This document shows positions 7,939 through 18,262 of a stretch of DNA of 64,000 nucleotides, one piece after another; the first letter of the stretch is position 1; each line of letters starts with the position of its first letter. The notes beneath the pieces were generated by a model that had not been told where the DNA came from, did no database searches, and saw only the letters and a list, made by a program, of their open reading frames with translations. A program made the translations under genes and the position numbers. Where the stretch lies: assembly GCA_963746325.1 (NCBI GenBank), contig CAVVBC010000030.1, positions 32,248-96,247 of the forward strand, read 5' to 3'. This DNA is from RPQJ01 sp963746325. GTDB lineage: Bacteria; Pseudomonadota; Gammaproteobacteria; Steroidobacterales; Steroidobacteraceae.

Positions 7939-10901
7939 GTGATCAAACCTGCGGCCTGGCGCGAGTGGCTCCAGCGCGGGCGCGAGGCCTGGGATGCCCT
8001 GTCGCTCGCGGGCCGGCTCCGTCTCGCGATCCTGGCGACAGTCACGCTGGCAATCCTGGTCGCCCAACTGCTCGTCGCGTCGTTCGCCATTGCAGCCAAC
8101 TACATCGGGTCGCGGTATCGCGCGGCCGAGGTGGCGACCGCAATCCTCCAGTACAAGGACGCACGCGGCAACCGGGACGTCCTTGCCGGCGTGCATGCGC
8201 AGCCCAGCGTGATCGCGGCGACGCTCGAGCAGCCTGCCGGCGAGGTGCTGTGGACCTTCGACCGCAATGCACCGGACACGGGCGCCGTCGTGGCCTATGG
8301 TCGCGCGCCGCCCCTCAACGAGGACCGGGCTGCATGGTACGAGCACAGCCGGCTCGATGCGCAGCCTGCACCAGGCATTGACGTACGTCACCCGCTCCGC
8401 CCCGCTCGCCGCCGACGTCCCGGCGCAGCTGAGCCTGTTCATTGCCACGCCCTCGTCGTGGTACGTGGCGCAGCGACACCTGCTGCAGACGCCGTTCATC
8501 CTGGCGATCGGCTGGGCGCTGGCGCTGCTCGTGGCCCGCCGGCTCACGCGCCAGGTGGCCGAACCGCTGGAGGAGCTGGTCGCGGCAACGCGTCTCGAAG
8601 GCCGGTACCAGCAGGCCCAGGCGCAACCCGGGCGGCGTGACAACGAGCTCACGCGGCTGGCGGAGAACTTCCACGCGCTGACCGAAAAGCTCACCGAGAA
8701 CGAGCGGGAGATGCGCAACGTCCGTCTCGCCGCGCGGCAGCAGATACTCGAGCGCACGCACCAGCTGCAGCTGCAGCTGCAGCAAGCCGAGTCGATGATG
8801 CGTTCGAAGGACCAGTTCCTGGCCAACATGAGTCACGAGATCCGCACGCCGATGAACGGCGTGCTCGGCATGGCCGAACTGCTGGCGGGAACCACGCTCG
8901 ACAAGCGCCAGCGGCGGCTTCGTCGACTCGATGCGCGAGGCGGCCGGCACGATGATGCAGATCATCAACGACATCCTCGACGACTCGAAGATCGAGGCGG
9001 GCAAGATGGAGCTCGTGTGCGAGCCGTTCGAAGTCCGCGACCTCGTCGAGCAGGCCGCGCAGCTGTACGCGGGACGCGCCGAGACCAAGAAGCTGGAGTT
9101 GGGCTGCCAGGTGGAGCCGGGCGTGCCCGCCGTCGTGATCGGCGACGCGCTGCGGTTGCGCCAGGTGCTGGGCAACCTGCTTTCCAACGCGGTCAAGTAC
9201 ACCGACAGCGGCGAAATCCAGGTCCGGGTCGGGATCGACGACCTCCAGCACGGGAGCCAGTGTCGCCTGCACTTCCGCGTCTCGGACACGGGTCCCGGCA
9301 TCGCCCCGAGCCACCAGGCGACGGTCTTCGAGCCCTTCACCCAGCTCGAGAACTCGAGCCGCGTCGGCGGCACGGGACTCGGCCTGTCGATTGCGACCGG
9401 GCTGGTGCGTTTGCTGGGCGGCGAACGCATCGACCTGCACAGCCAGGTCGGACATGGCAGCGCGTTTTCGTTTGCGCTGCCGTTCGAAATCGCCGAATCC
9501 GCACCCGTGGCGGACGGCACCGAGTTCAAGGGCCTGCGCGCGCTCATCGTCGACGACCTGGCGACGAGCTACATGGCGCTGCAGGAGGTGCTCACCAGCT
9601 GGGGAGTCGAAGTCACGGTGCTCACGAGCGGGCGCGCGATCGACAACGTGGTCAGCAGCGCGGCCCGGCTGGGTCACCCCTTCGACGTGGTCCTGCTCGA
9701 TCACGCGCTGCCCGATGCGTCGGCCGAAGACCTGCTGCGGGCGATCCGGCTCGACTCGACGGCGCCCGATACGTACCTGGCCCTGTTGAGCGCATTCGAT
9801 TTCGAGCCCCGCCAGGTGGGCGGCCGCGCCGTGCGGCCTGACGTCTGTATCGCAAAGCCCGTGCGGCAACAGCAGTTGCGCAACCTGCTGCGGACCGTGC
9901 GCGCCGCACGCGATGGCACGGACGAAGCCACGGAGTCGCCCGCGGCGGAGGCCGCGCCGGCCAGCCAGTCATGGTCGGGTCTCGGACTCAACGTCCTCGT
10001 CGCCGACGACAACGCGATCAACCGTAGCGTGGCGAGCGCCATGCTCGAACAGCTGGCGTGCAACGTCGCCATCGCGGAGGACGGGCGCGCGGCGGTCGAG
10101 CAGGCGCGTACCGCTCACTTCGACGTCATCCTCATGGATTGCCAGATGCCGGTCATGGACGGCTACGCCGCCACCACCGAAATACGGCGCGAGGAAGGTG
10201 CCCGTGGCAAAGCCGCGACCACGATCGTCGCGTTGACGGCCAACGCGCTGACCCGGGATCGCGAGCGTTGCCTGGCGGCAGGCATGGATGCATTCCTGGC
10301 CAAGCCATTCACGCAGGCCCAGCTCGCGCAGGTGCTGCAGCCGATCGCCGCAGCTCGCGGCACTCTCCTGGCGACCACTCCAGCTGCACAGGTCGAGCCT
10401 AGCGTTCGACCCGCGGCCCCCCCGATGGCATCCTCCAGCCCACCGGCAGCCGCCGCAGAGGTCACCGACCTGTCCGCGACAGCGACGATCGACTTGCTCG
10501 ATACAGGCTTGTTCAAAGCCGTCCCGGAGCCCGCGGCACCGGTTCTCGATCTCGAGCAGGTCAAGGCGATCCGCGGACTCGGTCGGCCGCACATCTTCGA
10601 GCGCCTGTGCGACATGCTGTTCGAGTCCGCCCCGGAGTCGCTGCGCAAGGTCCGTGAGGCGCTTGCAGCAGGCGATCCCGCAGCCGCTGGCGCGGCGGCC
10701 CACTCGCTGAAGTCCGCGGTCAATAACCTCGGCGGACGACAGCTGGCCGAGATGCTCGACGTGCTCGAGCACACGCTGCTCGAGCAGGGGGACCTGCAGG
10801 GTGCACTGCGCGCTGCCTCCGGCCTCGACCAGGCCTACACGCAGCTCGAGCAGGCCCTGCGCGGCCAGGCCGAGCGCAGCACCGGAACTTCACCCGCATG
10901 A
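7939..10901 (+). pseudogene. Hybrid sensor histidine kinase (BarA-like), split by two frameshifts
   Basis: The full product would be about 985 residues: N-terminal membrane segment, periplasmic sensor region, second membrane segment, coiled coil, HisKA with SHEIRTPMNGVLGMAELL, HATPase (DTGPGIAPS, GGTGLGLSIA), a first receiver (Asp in VVLLDHALP), a second receiver (VILMDCQMPVMDGY) and a C-terminal HPt with AAHSLKSAVNNLG. This is the phosphorelay order of BarA-type kinases. The reading frame changes once near 8335-8365 and once near 8918, each time as if one base were inserted; all segments stay well conserved, so sequence error is likely. It starts at a GTG (7939). Its stop overlaps the next gene's ATG by four bases, so it probably signals to that EAL protein. 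Confidence 0.85.
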
Positions 10902-13141
10902 CCCTGACCGACCTCAACCGCGAAGGAAATGGCGCGCGCATGGATCCGACCCGCATCACCACGATCCTGATTGCGGACGACGACCCGGCCCACCTGTTGC
11001 TCGCCGAGGCCGCCCTCGGTGGCGCCGGTTTCGTGGTGCACACCGCGAACGATGGCGAGGAGGCGGTGCAACAGTTCGAGCTGACAAGGCCCGACTGCGT
11101 GATCCTCGACGTCAACATGCCGAAGCTGTCGGGCATCCAGGTCTGCCAGGCCATCCGTGGGCGCGACGACGGCCGGCGGCTGCCGATACTGATGCTGACG
11201 GGACGCAATGACATCGTCTCGATCAGCGAGGCCTTCGCCGCCGGCGCGAGCGATTTCGCCCAGAAGGGCATGAACCCGCGCCTGCTGGTCGAGCGCGTGC
11301 GGTTCCTGCTGCGCGACCGCGCCACGCAGGACGACCTGTGGTCGAGCCGCTCCCGGCTGCTGCTCGCGCAGCGCATTGCACGCCTCGGTCACTGGGAGCT
11401 GACGCTCGACGGCAGGACGCTCGACATGTCGCCCATCGTCGGCGAGATGCTCGAACGCCCTGCCCACCCGCTGGAGCGGTACGAGTCGTTCGTGCGGATG
11501 CTCGAACCTGCGGAGCAGGTCCCGGCCCGGCAAGCTTTTCTCGCCTGTGCCACCGAGGGCGAGCGGTTCAGTTTCGAGCACCGCGTCAAGACCGCGACGG
11601 GGAAGGATCTGTACATCCACCAGGAGGCCGAACTCATCCAGGCCGCTGGCTCGGCGCACGCACGCACTGTCCTCGTCACGCTGCAGGACCTGACCCGGTT
11701 GCGTCGCGCCGAGGATGCGGTGCGCACGCTGTCCAGTTTCGACAGCGCCACGGGCCTGCCGAATCGCCTGTATCTGCTCGAGCAACTGACGCTCGTGCTC
11801 AAGCATCGCCAGCCCACGGTCGCCACGGGCGTCGCCGCCTTCCGCGTGCATGGCCTCGAACGCATCGTGCAGGCGCACGGCTCCGACGTCGCCAGCAAGG
11901 TGCTGTCGGAAGTGGCGCGCCAGATCGGCGAGCACGTGGCCGCCGCGGATGCCGGGGGCACGCTGCACCGTCATGCCGACGCAGCCGCAGTGTGTCGCAC
12001 GTCCGAAGGCGTGCTCACCCTGGTGCTGCAGAGTCGCGAGCCGCTGGATGGCTTGCAGGAACTCATCGGCTCGGTGCTGGCGCGTGTGAGCGGCCAGCCC
12101 ACGAGCCTCGGCACCGAGTACCTGCCGGCCCTGAGCGCCGGCCTGGCCCTGGTCGACGGCAATACGACGGACGCCGAGCAGCTGTTGACCAACGCGCAAG
12201 CCGCCGCCGAGCAGGCGCAGGAACCGCGCTCCTGCGAACTTTTCTCGCCGGTGCCGCTCGCGCGTTCACGCCGGCGACTGGCGCTCGAGTCGGCGTTGCG
12301 GCGCGCGGTCGATGCCGGCGAACTGCACCTGATGTACCAGCCGCGCGTCGCCAGCGGCACGCTCGACATCACCGGCGTCGAAAGCCTGTTGCGCTGGGAG
12401 CAACCGCAACTGGGATCGGTCGGGCCCGACGAATTCCTGCCGATCGCCGAGGAAACCGGGCTCATCGAACCGATCGGCGAGTGGGTGCTCGACGAAGCCT
12501 GCCGCCAGCTCGCAGCCTGGCGCACGCGCTTCGAAGACGATTTCTTCGTCTCGGTCAACGTCGCCGCGCGCCAGTTGCGCCAGCCGCAGTTTGCGGATCG
12601 CATCAAGGCAGCGCTCGACAAGCATCGATTGCCCGCGGAAGCACTCGAGATCGAGATCACCGAGACGAGCATCGTGCACGCCCCACCGACGGTGCGACGC
12701 ATGCTCGAGGCACTGCGGCGCAGTGGCGTTCGCGTCTCGATGGATAACTTCGGCACCGGCTACTCGTCGCTCGGCCAGATCCGCCGGTTGCCTTTCGACT
12801 GCGTGAAGCTGGACCGGTCGCTCATGGCCGACCTGTACACCGACGTCGGTGCGCAGGGCGTGACCGCGGCGGTGCTCGCGATGGCGAAGGCCCTGCGGAT
12901 CCGGTCAGTCGCCGAGGGCATCGAGGACGCCGAGTCGCTGGAAATGGTGTGCTGGCTCGGTTGCGACGAACTGCAGGGCCACTACATCTCGCCTCCGCTC
13001 AGGCCGCGTGACTTCGCCGACTGGATGGAATCGGGCGGCGCCGTGGCGCTGGCGCGACGCCGGGCATCTGCCATCGCGGTCGAACTCGAAGCGTCGAAGA
13101 TCGACCCGGGTCCGGCCCTGGAAGCCGATGAACTGCCCTGA
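10898..13141 (+). CDS. Response regulator with PAS, degenerate GGDEF and EAL domains
   Basis: The 747-residue protein reads as receiver (about 20-135, phospho-acceptor in VILDVNMPKLSG), PAS-like region (about 150-270), a degenerate GGDEF domain (about 280-440, no GGDEF signature, the site reads GGTLHRHAD) and EAL phosphodiesterase domain (about 465-715). In the EAL domain the metal and catalytic residues of ESLLRW, VNVAARQ, EIEITET and VKLD are kept, but the usual DDFGTGYSS is DNFGTGYSS, so one metal-binding aspartate is replaced. It would hydrolyse or sense cyclic di-GMP under control of the preceding kinase, with which it overlaps by ATGA. An internal ATG at 10940 is an alternative start. 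Confidence 0.88.
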   Translation: MTLTDLNREGNGARMDPTRITTILIADDDPAHLLLAEAALGGAGFVVHTANDGEEAVQQFELTRPDCVILDVNMPKLSGIQVCQAIRGRDDGRRLPILMLTGRNDIVSISEAFAAGASDFAQKGMNPRLLVERVRFLLRDRATQDDLWSSRSRLLLAQRIARLGHWELTLDGRTLDMSPIVGEMLERPAHPLERYESFVRMLEPAEQVPARQAFLACATEGERFSFEHRVKTATGKDLYIHQEAELIQAAGSAHARTVLVTLQDLTRLRRAEDAVRTLSSFDSATGLPNRLYLLEQLTLVLKHRQPTVATGVAAFRVHGLERIVQAHGSDVASKVLSEVARQIGEHVAAADAGGTLHRHADAAAVCRTSEGVLTLVLQSREPLDGLQELIGSVLARVSGQPTSLGTEYLPALSAGLALVDGNTTDAEQLLTNAQAAAEQAQEPRSCELFSPVPLARSRRRLALESALRRAVDAGELHLMYQPRVASGTLDITGVESLLRWEQPQLGSVGPDEFLPIAEETGLIEPIGEWVLDEACRQLAAWRTRFEDDFFVSVNVAARQLRQPQFADRIKAALDKHRLPAEALEIEITETSIVHAPPTVRRMLEALRRSGVRVSMDNFGTGYSSLGQIRRLPFDCVKLDRSLMADLYTDVGAQGVTAAVLAMAKALRIRSVAEGIEDAESLEMVCWLGCDELQGHYISPPLRPRDFADWMESGGAVALARRRASAIAVELEASKIDPGPALEADELP

Positions 13142-13161
13142 CGAGGTCCAGAACCGTCCTC

Positions 13162-13418
13162 GGGAAGCTCCGCACAGGTCCGCAGCGGCCGCCACGGTCA
13201 CCTTACTATCCGGTAGCCATCACCGAGCACTCAAGGTCAGCCGCGCCGGTTTCCAATTCGGCACCGCGCGTCGAACACGCGAGGGCGACCGCGTCGCTGC
13301 CAGAGCGCTCGATCCGGTGCCTGTCAGCCAGAGCGCGTGTCTGCCTTTCCAAGCTCGGTGACAGGCACCGGATCGAGCGCACGCAATGCGTCACTTGCGG
13401 ACCTGTGCAGAGCTTCCC
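13162..13418. repeat. Terminal-inverted-repeat element, short copy (B)
   Basis: A 257-bp element fills the gap between two convergent genes. Its ends are 23-nt inverted repeats (13162-13184 and 13396-13418, 22 of 23 positions matching; consensus GGGAAGCTCTGCACAGG). Inside is a perfect 22-bp stem (13305-13326 with 13359-13380, GATCCGGTGCCTGTCA) whose loop carries the family core at 13333-13354. It shares the segment around CACTCAAGGTCAGCCGCG with copies C and D but lacks their second hairpin, so it is a deleted copy. No coding capacity is seen. Confidence 0.85.
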
Positions 13419-14971
13419 TAGCGCCGCACGTCGGCGCGGGCCAGTCCAGCCGCCACGCTCTCGGCAGCTTCCGTAGCGGTCTCGAGGTACTTCGCCTCGG
13501 CGTAGCGCAGCCAGGGCGCCGCCGACAGCGTGCGACCCGTCGCGTCCTTGATGAGTTCCTGGGCGCCGCAGCTGGCGCCGCGCCCGTGCACGTTCTGGCG
13601 CAGCCATTCGAACAACCCGCCGAAGCGGCCGCTGGCGATTTCCGCATCGAAATGCTCGCTCTGCGAGCGCAGTGTCTCGTGCAGTTGCGCCGCGATGAAA
13701 GATCCCAGCGCGTACGACGGGAAGTAGCCGAATTGCCCGAGCGCCCAGTGCGGATCCTGCAGGCAGCCGTCGGTATCGCTGGCCGGGCGCAGGCCCAGCC
13801 TGCGGTCGAACCCCGAACGCCAGGCCTCGGGCAGGTCCTTCACGGGCATCGTGCCCTCGAAGATCTGCTTCTCGAGGTCGTAGCGCAGCATGATGTGCAC
13901 GGGATAGGTCAGTTCGTCCGCGTCGGCACGGATCGGGCTGCGCCGCACGCGCGTCAGCGTCTGGTACAGGTTCTCGACCTCCCACTCCGGTCCGTTGCAA
14001 CCGTAGTGCTTGTCGAGCAGCGGGCGCAGCCAGGCCAGGAACGGCCGGCTGCGGCCGATGATCATCTCCAGCAGCAGGGACTGGCTTTCCTCGAGGGCCA
14101 TGCCGCGGTCACGGCCCACGGGCTGGTCGCGCCATTCGGCCGGCAGCCCCAGGTCATACATCGCCTGGCCGACTTCGTGCAGCACGCCCATGAGCGCCGT
14201 GAACGGCTCGTTGACGTCGTAGCGCGTCGCGATGCGCACGTCGCCCCACACGCCCTCGGTGAACGCGCGGCTGCTTTCGTCCAGGCGGCCACGATCGAAC
14301 GGGAACCCGATGACGCGCATCACTTCAAGCGCGAGGTTGCGCTGCTTGGAGACACTGACCTTGCCGGTGATCGGCAGCGGTGGCCGCTCGGCCTGCAATT
14401 CGATGGCTTCGCGGATCAGGTTGGGCAGGCGCCGGATCACGACCTTGAACAACTGGTCGATGTCGGCGCTCAGGAAGCCCGGGCTGAAGCCGTCGATGAG
14501 GGCGTCGTAGGGCGCGAGCCCGAGCGCCTTCGACAGCACCTGGGCCTTGTCGCGCGTCAACGCAACCACTTCCTCGAGGTGCGGCGCGAAGAGGGCGAAA
14601 TTGTCGTTCTGGCGGGCCTCGAGCCAGCGCACCTCCGCCAGCGAGGTCGCGCGCGCCAACCGGGTGACCAGCGTGAGCGGCGTGGCGATGGCGTGATCGC
14701 GCTCGCGGCGCATTTCACGCAGGTTGGCCAGTTGCCAGTCCTCGAGCTGCGCCTGGTTCGCCTGCGCCCGCTCGATCAGGCGCGAGACCTTGGGCGAGGT
14801 GAGCAGCGCGTGGCATTCCGCATCAAGAGCCGCGAGCTGCTCGCCGCGCACGTCCGCGCTGCCGCGCGGCATCATCACCGCGGAATCCCACCGCAGCAGG
14901 CTCGCCGCGCCCTGGAAGGCGTGGAGACGGCGGAATTCCTGCTCTAACTGCTGGTACGGACTCTGTGCCAT
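13418..14971 (-). CDS. M32 carboxypeptidase (Taq family) with HEVGQ in place of HExxH
   Basis: The 517-residue cytoplasmic protein matches thermostable carboxypeptidase 1 across its length: FQGAASLLRWDSAVMMP near the N-terminus, DVRIATRYDVNEPFTAL, ALEESQSLLLE, and DELTYPVHIMLRYDLEK. These enzymes trim C-terminal amino acids using zinc held by HExxH and a downstream glutamate. Here the motif at 265-269 reads HEVGQ, so the second zinc histidine is a glutamine (codon CAG at 14165-14167). One base change from CAC would explain it, so an error, a loss of activity and a change of metal site are all open. I chose the ATG at 14971 (MAQSPYQQL); a GTG-type upstream extension to 15067 has no conserved sequence. 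Confidence 0.88.
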   Translation of the reverse strand: MAQSPYQQLEQEFRRLHAFQGAASLLRWDSAVMMPRGSADVRGEQLAALDAECHALLTSPKVSRLIERAQANQAQLEDWQLANLREMRRERDHAIATPLTLVTRLARATSLAEVRWLEARQNDNFALFAPHLEEVVALTRDKAQVLSKALGLAPYDALIDGFSPGFLSADIDQLFKVVIRRLPNLIREAIELQAERPPLPITGKVSVSKQRNLALEVMRVIGFPFDRGRLDESSRAFTEGVWGDVRIATRYDVNEPFTALMGVLHEVGQAMYDLGLPAEWRDQPVGRDRGMALEESQSLLLEMIIGRSRPFLAWLRPLLDKHYGCNGPEWEVENLYQTLTRVRRSPIRADADELTYPVHIMLRYDLEKQIFEGTMPVKDLPEAWRSGFDRRLGLRPASDTDGCLQDPHWALGQFGYFPSYALGSFIAAQLHETLRSQSEHFDAEIASGRFGGLFEWLRQNVHGRGASCGAQELIKDATGRTLSAAPWLRYAEAKYLETATEAAESVAAGLARADVRR

Positions 14972-15086
14972 GGCCGGTCGCGGACGGGAAGCCGCTCCCC
15001 CCGCGGAAGCGAAGGGGCCGCGTCGTGCGCGTGAATGGAACCCGGGATCGGTCCCGGATTGTATCAAGCCGCGGCCACGGCCGTCG

Positions 15087-15106
15087 GCCAGGCCGCCCGG
15101 CCTGGC
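15087..15106. terminator. Possible stem-loop after the RND gene
   Basis: GCCAGGCC and GGCCTGGC form an 8-bp stem around a 4-base loop just past the stop of the minus-strand RND gene and upstream of the carboxypeptidase gene. There is no clear U-run on the minus strand, so it is only a weak candidate. Confidence 0.35.
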
Positions 15107-15115
15107 ATTTATCCT

Positions 15116-18100
15116 TTATAAATCAGCGTGTTGGACGCTGTCGGCGGGGCGGGACCCGGCCGCCTGCTGGCGCAGGTTCTGGAGGCGATGTGCGACCTCC
15201 TCCGGCGAGCCGGTGTTGCGCGCCACGAGGGCGTACACGGCCGGCACCACCACCAGGGTCATGAGCACCGAGATCACGACGCCGTAAAAGACGACCACGC
15301 CGATCGACTGCAGCGACCCGGCGCCTGCGCCGGAGGCCAGCATCAACGGCAGTGCACCGAACGCCGTGCAGAAACTCGTCATCAGCACGGGGCGCAGCCG
15401 GATGGCGGCGGCCTCGATCACGGCCTCGGTGTATTCCACGCCACGGTCGCGCAGCTGGTTGGCGAACTCGACGATCAGGATGCCGTTCTTCGCGGCCAGG
15501 CCCACGAGCATGATGGCCGCGATCTGGCTGAACACGTTGATGGACATCCCGTACATCCACAGCCCGACGAGCGCGCCGATGATGGCGAGCGGCACCGTCG
15601 TGATGATGATGAAAGGATGCAGGAAACTTTCGAACAGCGCGGCGAGGACCAGGAACACGACCACGAGCGTGAGCAGGAACATCCAGTACAGCTGCGATCC
15701 GGACTGCTTGAATTCGCGCGACTGGCCGTCGAAGGACAGCTTGATCGACGGCGGCATCTCGGTGGCGACGACGTTCTCGACGTACCGCAGCGCATCGCCC
15801 AGCGAGTAACCAGGCGTCGTCGCGGCGCTCACCGTGATCGACCGCAGGCGGTCGAACCGGTTGAGGCGCATGGGCCCTGCCAGCTCCTTCAGCACGACCA
15901 GGTTGGCAAGCGGCACCAGTTCGCCCGTGCGATCCGAGCGGACATAGAGGTTGTCGAGGTCGGTGGGCGTGGCGCGGTCCTCGGCGCGCCCCTGCAGGAT
16001 GACGTTGTACTCGCGGTCGCGGTCGATGAACGTGGTGACGTTGCGCGAGCCGAGCACGGTTTCGAGCGTGCGCGACACTGTCTGCAGCGAGATGCCGAGG
16101 TCGGCGGCGCGATTGCGGTCGACCGTCACTTCGACCTGTGGCTTGCGCTCCTCGTAGTTCGACTGGATATTGGTAAGCGCAGGATTCTCGCCCATGCGGC
16201 GCATCAGCAGGTCGCGCCACTGGACGAGGTCCTCGTATTCCGTGCCCTGCAGCACGACCTGCACGGCCGCGCCGCCACCGCCACCGCCGAACCCGCCCGG
16301 CACGGTCACGAAGCCACGCACACCTGGAATGGGGTTGAGCTGCGTGCGCAGCGACTGCGCAATCTGCTCCGCCGTGCGGTCCCGTTCGCCCCACGGAGCG
16401 AGCAGCGTGAAGCCACGCGCTTCATTGAGCTGGCTGCCTGCCCCGCCAAAGCCACCCGGGACACGCACGCTGGCGCGCACGACGTCGCCGCTCGCGATTT
16501 CCTTCGCGGTGATGCCCTCGACGATGCGCAGGTGCCGGTCCATGTACTCGAGCGAGGCGCCTTCGGGACCGTTCAGGCCGATGAAGACGAAGCCGCGGTC
16601 CTCGACCGGCGCCAGTTCGCTCGGCAGCACCTTGAGCAGCAGTGCCGCCAGGGCGGTGGCTGCAAGGGTGCCGGCGACCACCAGCCACGGGCGGCGCATC
16701 GCGTGCCGCAGGCCGCGGTCATACGAGGCCGACAGCCGCTGGAAGAAATCGTCGACGGCGACCGCCATGCGCGAGCGATGCGTGCCGCCCGCAAATAGCT
16801 TCGACGTCATCATCGGCGTGAGCGTCAGCGCGATGAGCGAGGAAAACGCCACCGCCGCGGCGATCGTGATGCCGAACTCGCGGAACAGCTTGCCGACGTT
16901 GCCCTGCAGGAAAGACATCGGCAGGAACACCGCGACCAGCACCATCGTGGTGGCTACGACGGCGAACCCGATCTCGCGCGAACCGTCGACCGAGGCGATC
17001 AGCGCGGGCTCGCCCGCTTCCATGCGCCGATAGATGTTCTCGAGCACCACGATCGCGTCGTCGACGACGAGGCCGATGGCGAGCACCAGGCCGAGCAGCG
17101 TCAGCGTGTTGATCGAAAAACCGAGCGCCCCCATGACGATGAATGCCGCGATGATCGACACCGGGATCGTCACGGCCGGCACGAGGGTGGCGCGCAGGTT
17201 GCCGAGGAACAGGTAGATCACCACGATGACGAGGCCCATCGCGATGACGAGCGCTTCGACCACCTCGACCATCGAAGCCTCGATGTACATGGAGCGGTCG
17301 AGGTTGATCTCGAGCTTGGTGCCGGCCGGCAGGTCGGGAATCACGCGCTCACGCTCGGCGCGGACTGCACGCGCGACCTCGAGCGTGTTGGCCTTGGAAA
17401 TCTGCTCGATGCCGATGCTGATGCCCGGGACGCCGTTGGTGCGCGAGATCGACCGTTCGTTCTCGGCCGCCAGGCGCACGTCGGCCACTTCGCCCAGCCG
17501 CACCAGGTAGCCACCGGCGCCGCGGCCGATCACGAGTTCGCGAAATTCGGTTTCTGTGTTGAGGCCGGTCTCGGTGCGCAACGTGAGTTCGCGCTGCGAC
17601 GACTCGAGCCGGCCCGCGGGCAACTGCACGTTCTCGCGGCGCAGGGACGCCTCGATGTCCGCCACGGTCAGCTGCCGCGCCGCCAGCGCTTCGCGATCGA
17701 GCCAGACGCGCATCGCGTAACGGCGGGCGCCGCCCATGCGCACGCGCGCCACGCCCGGCAGCACGCTGAAGCGGTCAATCAGCTCGCGCTCCGCGAAGTC
17801 GGTGAGCTCGAGCACGTTCATGGTGTCGCTCGACAGCGACAGCCAGATGATCGGATCGGCGCCGAAATCGACCTTGCCGACTTCGGGCGGGTCGGCCTCG
17901 AGCGGAAGATCGTCGGCGACGCGCGCCACGCGGTCGCGCACGTCATTGGCGGCTTCATCGACGTCGCGCGACGGGTCGAACTCGATGTTGATGCTCGAGC
18001 GCCCGTCGGTGCTCTGCGAGGTGATCTTGGTGATGCCCTCGAGGCCGGCGACCCGTTCTTCGATGACCTGCGTGATCTTGGTTTCGACCACGTCGGCCGC

Positions 18101-18262
18101 AGCGCCCAGGTAATTCGTGTCGATCGAGACGATGGGCGCCTCGACGTCCGGCAACTCGCGCACCGGCAGGCGCGCGGCCGACAGCACTCCCAGGATCACC
18201 AGCATCAGGCTGATGACCGCGGCGAAAACCGGCCGCTTGACCGAGAGCTCTGAGATCTTCAT
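15116..18262 (-). CDS. RND multidrug efflux transporter, inner-membrane subunit (HAE1 family)
   Basis: The 1048-residue protein is a full-length AcrB-type proton antiporter: N-terminal first transmembrane helix (VKRPVFAAVISLMLVILG), large periplasmic loop, the TM4 proton-relay aspartate pair in LAIGLVVDDAIVVLENIYRR, a second half repeat, and a C-terminal helix block ending near VVVPAVYALVARN. It pumps drugs, detergents or other amphiphiles from the inner membrane and periplasm through a TolC-like channel not encoded here. It overlaps the adaptor gene by four bases (ATGA at 18259-18262), so the two are one operon. The exact substrate set cannot be told. The long frame is intact, which contrasts with the frameshifted genes elsewhere. 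Confidence 0.95.
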   Translation of the reverse strand: MKISELSVKRPVFAAVISLMLVILGVLSAARLPVRELPDVEAPIVSIDTNYLGAAADVVETKITQVIEERVAGLEGITKITSQSTDGRSSINIEFDPSRDVDEAANDVRDRVARVADDLPLEADPPEVGKVDFGADPIIWLSLSSDTMNVLELTDFAERELIDRFSVLPGVARVRMGGARRYAMRVWLDREALAARQLTVADIEASLRRENVQLPAGRLESSQRELTLRTETGLNTETEFRELVIGRGAGGYLVRLGEVADVRLAAENERSISRTNGVPGISIGIEQISKANTLEVARAVRAERERVIPDLPAGTKLEINLDRSMYIEASMVEVVEALVIAMGLVIVVIYLFLGNLRATLVPAVTIPVSIIAAFIVMGALGFSINTLTLLGLVLAIGLVVDDAIVVLENIYRRMEAGEPALIASVDGSREIGFAVVATTMVLVAVFLPMSFLQGNVGKLFREFGITIAAAVAFSSLIALTLTPMMTSKLFAGGTHRSRMAVAVDDFFQRLSASYDRGLRHAMRRPWLVVAGTLAATALAALLLKVLPSELAPVEDRGFVFIGLNGPEGASLEYMDRHLRIVEGITAKEIASGDVVRASVRVPGGFGGAGSQLNEARGFTLLAPWGERDRTAEQIAQSLRTQLNPIPGVRGFVTVPGGFGGGGGGAAVQVVLQGTEYEDLVQWRDLLMRRMGENPALTNIQSNYEERKPQVEVTVDRNRAADLGISLQTVSRTLETVLGSRNVTTFIDRDREYNVILQGRAEDRATPTDLDNLYVRSDRTGELVPLANLVVLKELAGPMRLNRFDRLRSITVSAATTPGYSLGDALRYVENVVATEMPPSIKLSFDGQSREFKQSGSQLYWMFLLTLVVVFLVLAALFESFLHPFIIITTVPLAIIGALVGLWMYGMSINVFSQIAAIMLVGLAAKNGILIVEFANQLRDRGVEYTEAVIEAAAIRLRPVLMTSFCTAFGALPLMLASGAGAGSLQSIGVVVFYGVVISVLMTLVVVPAVYALVARNTGSPEEVAHRLQNLRQQAAGSRPADSVQHADL

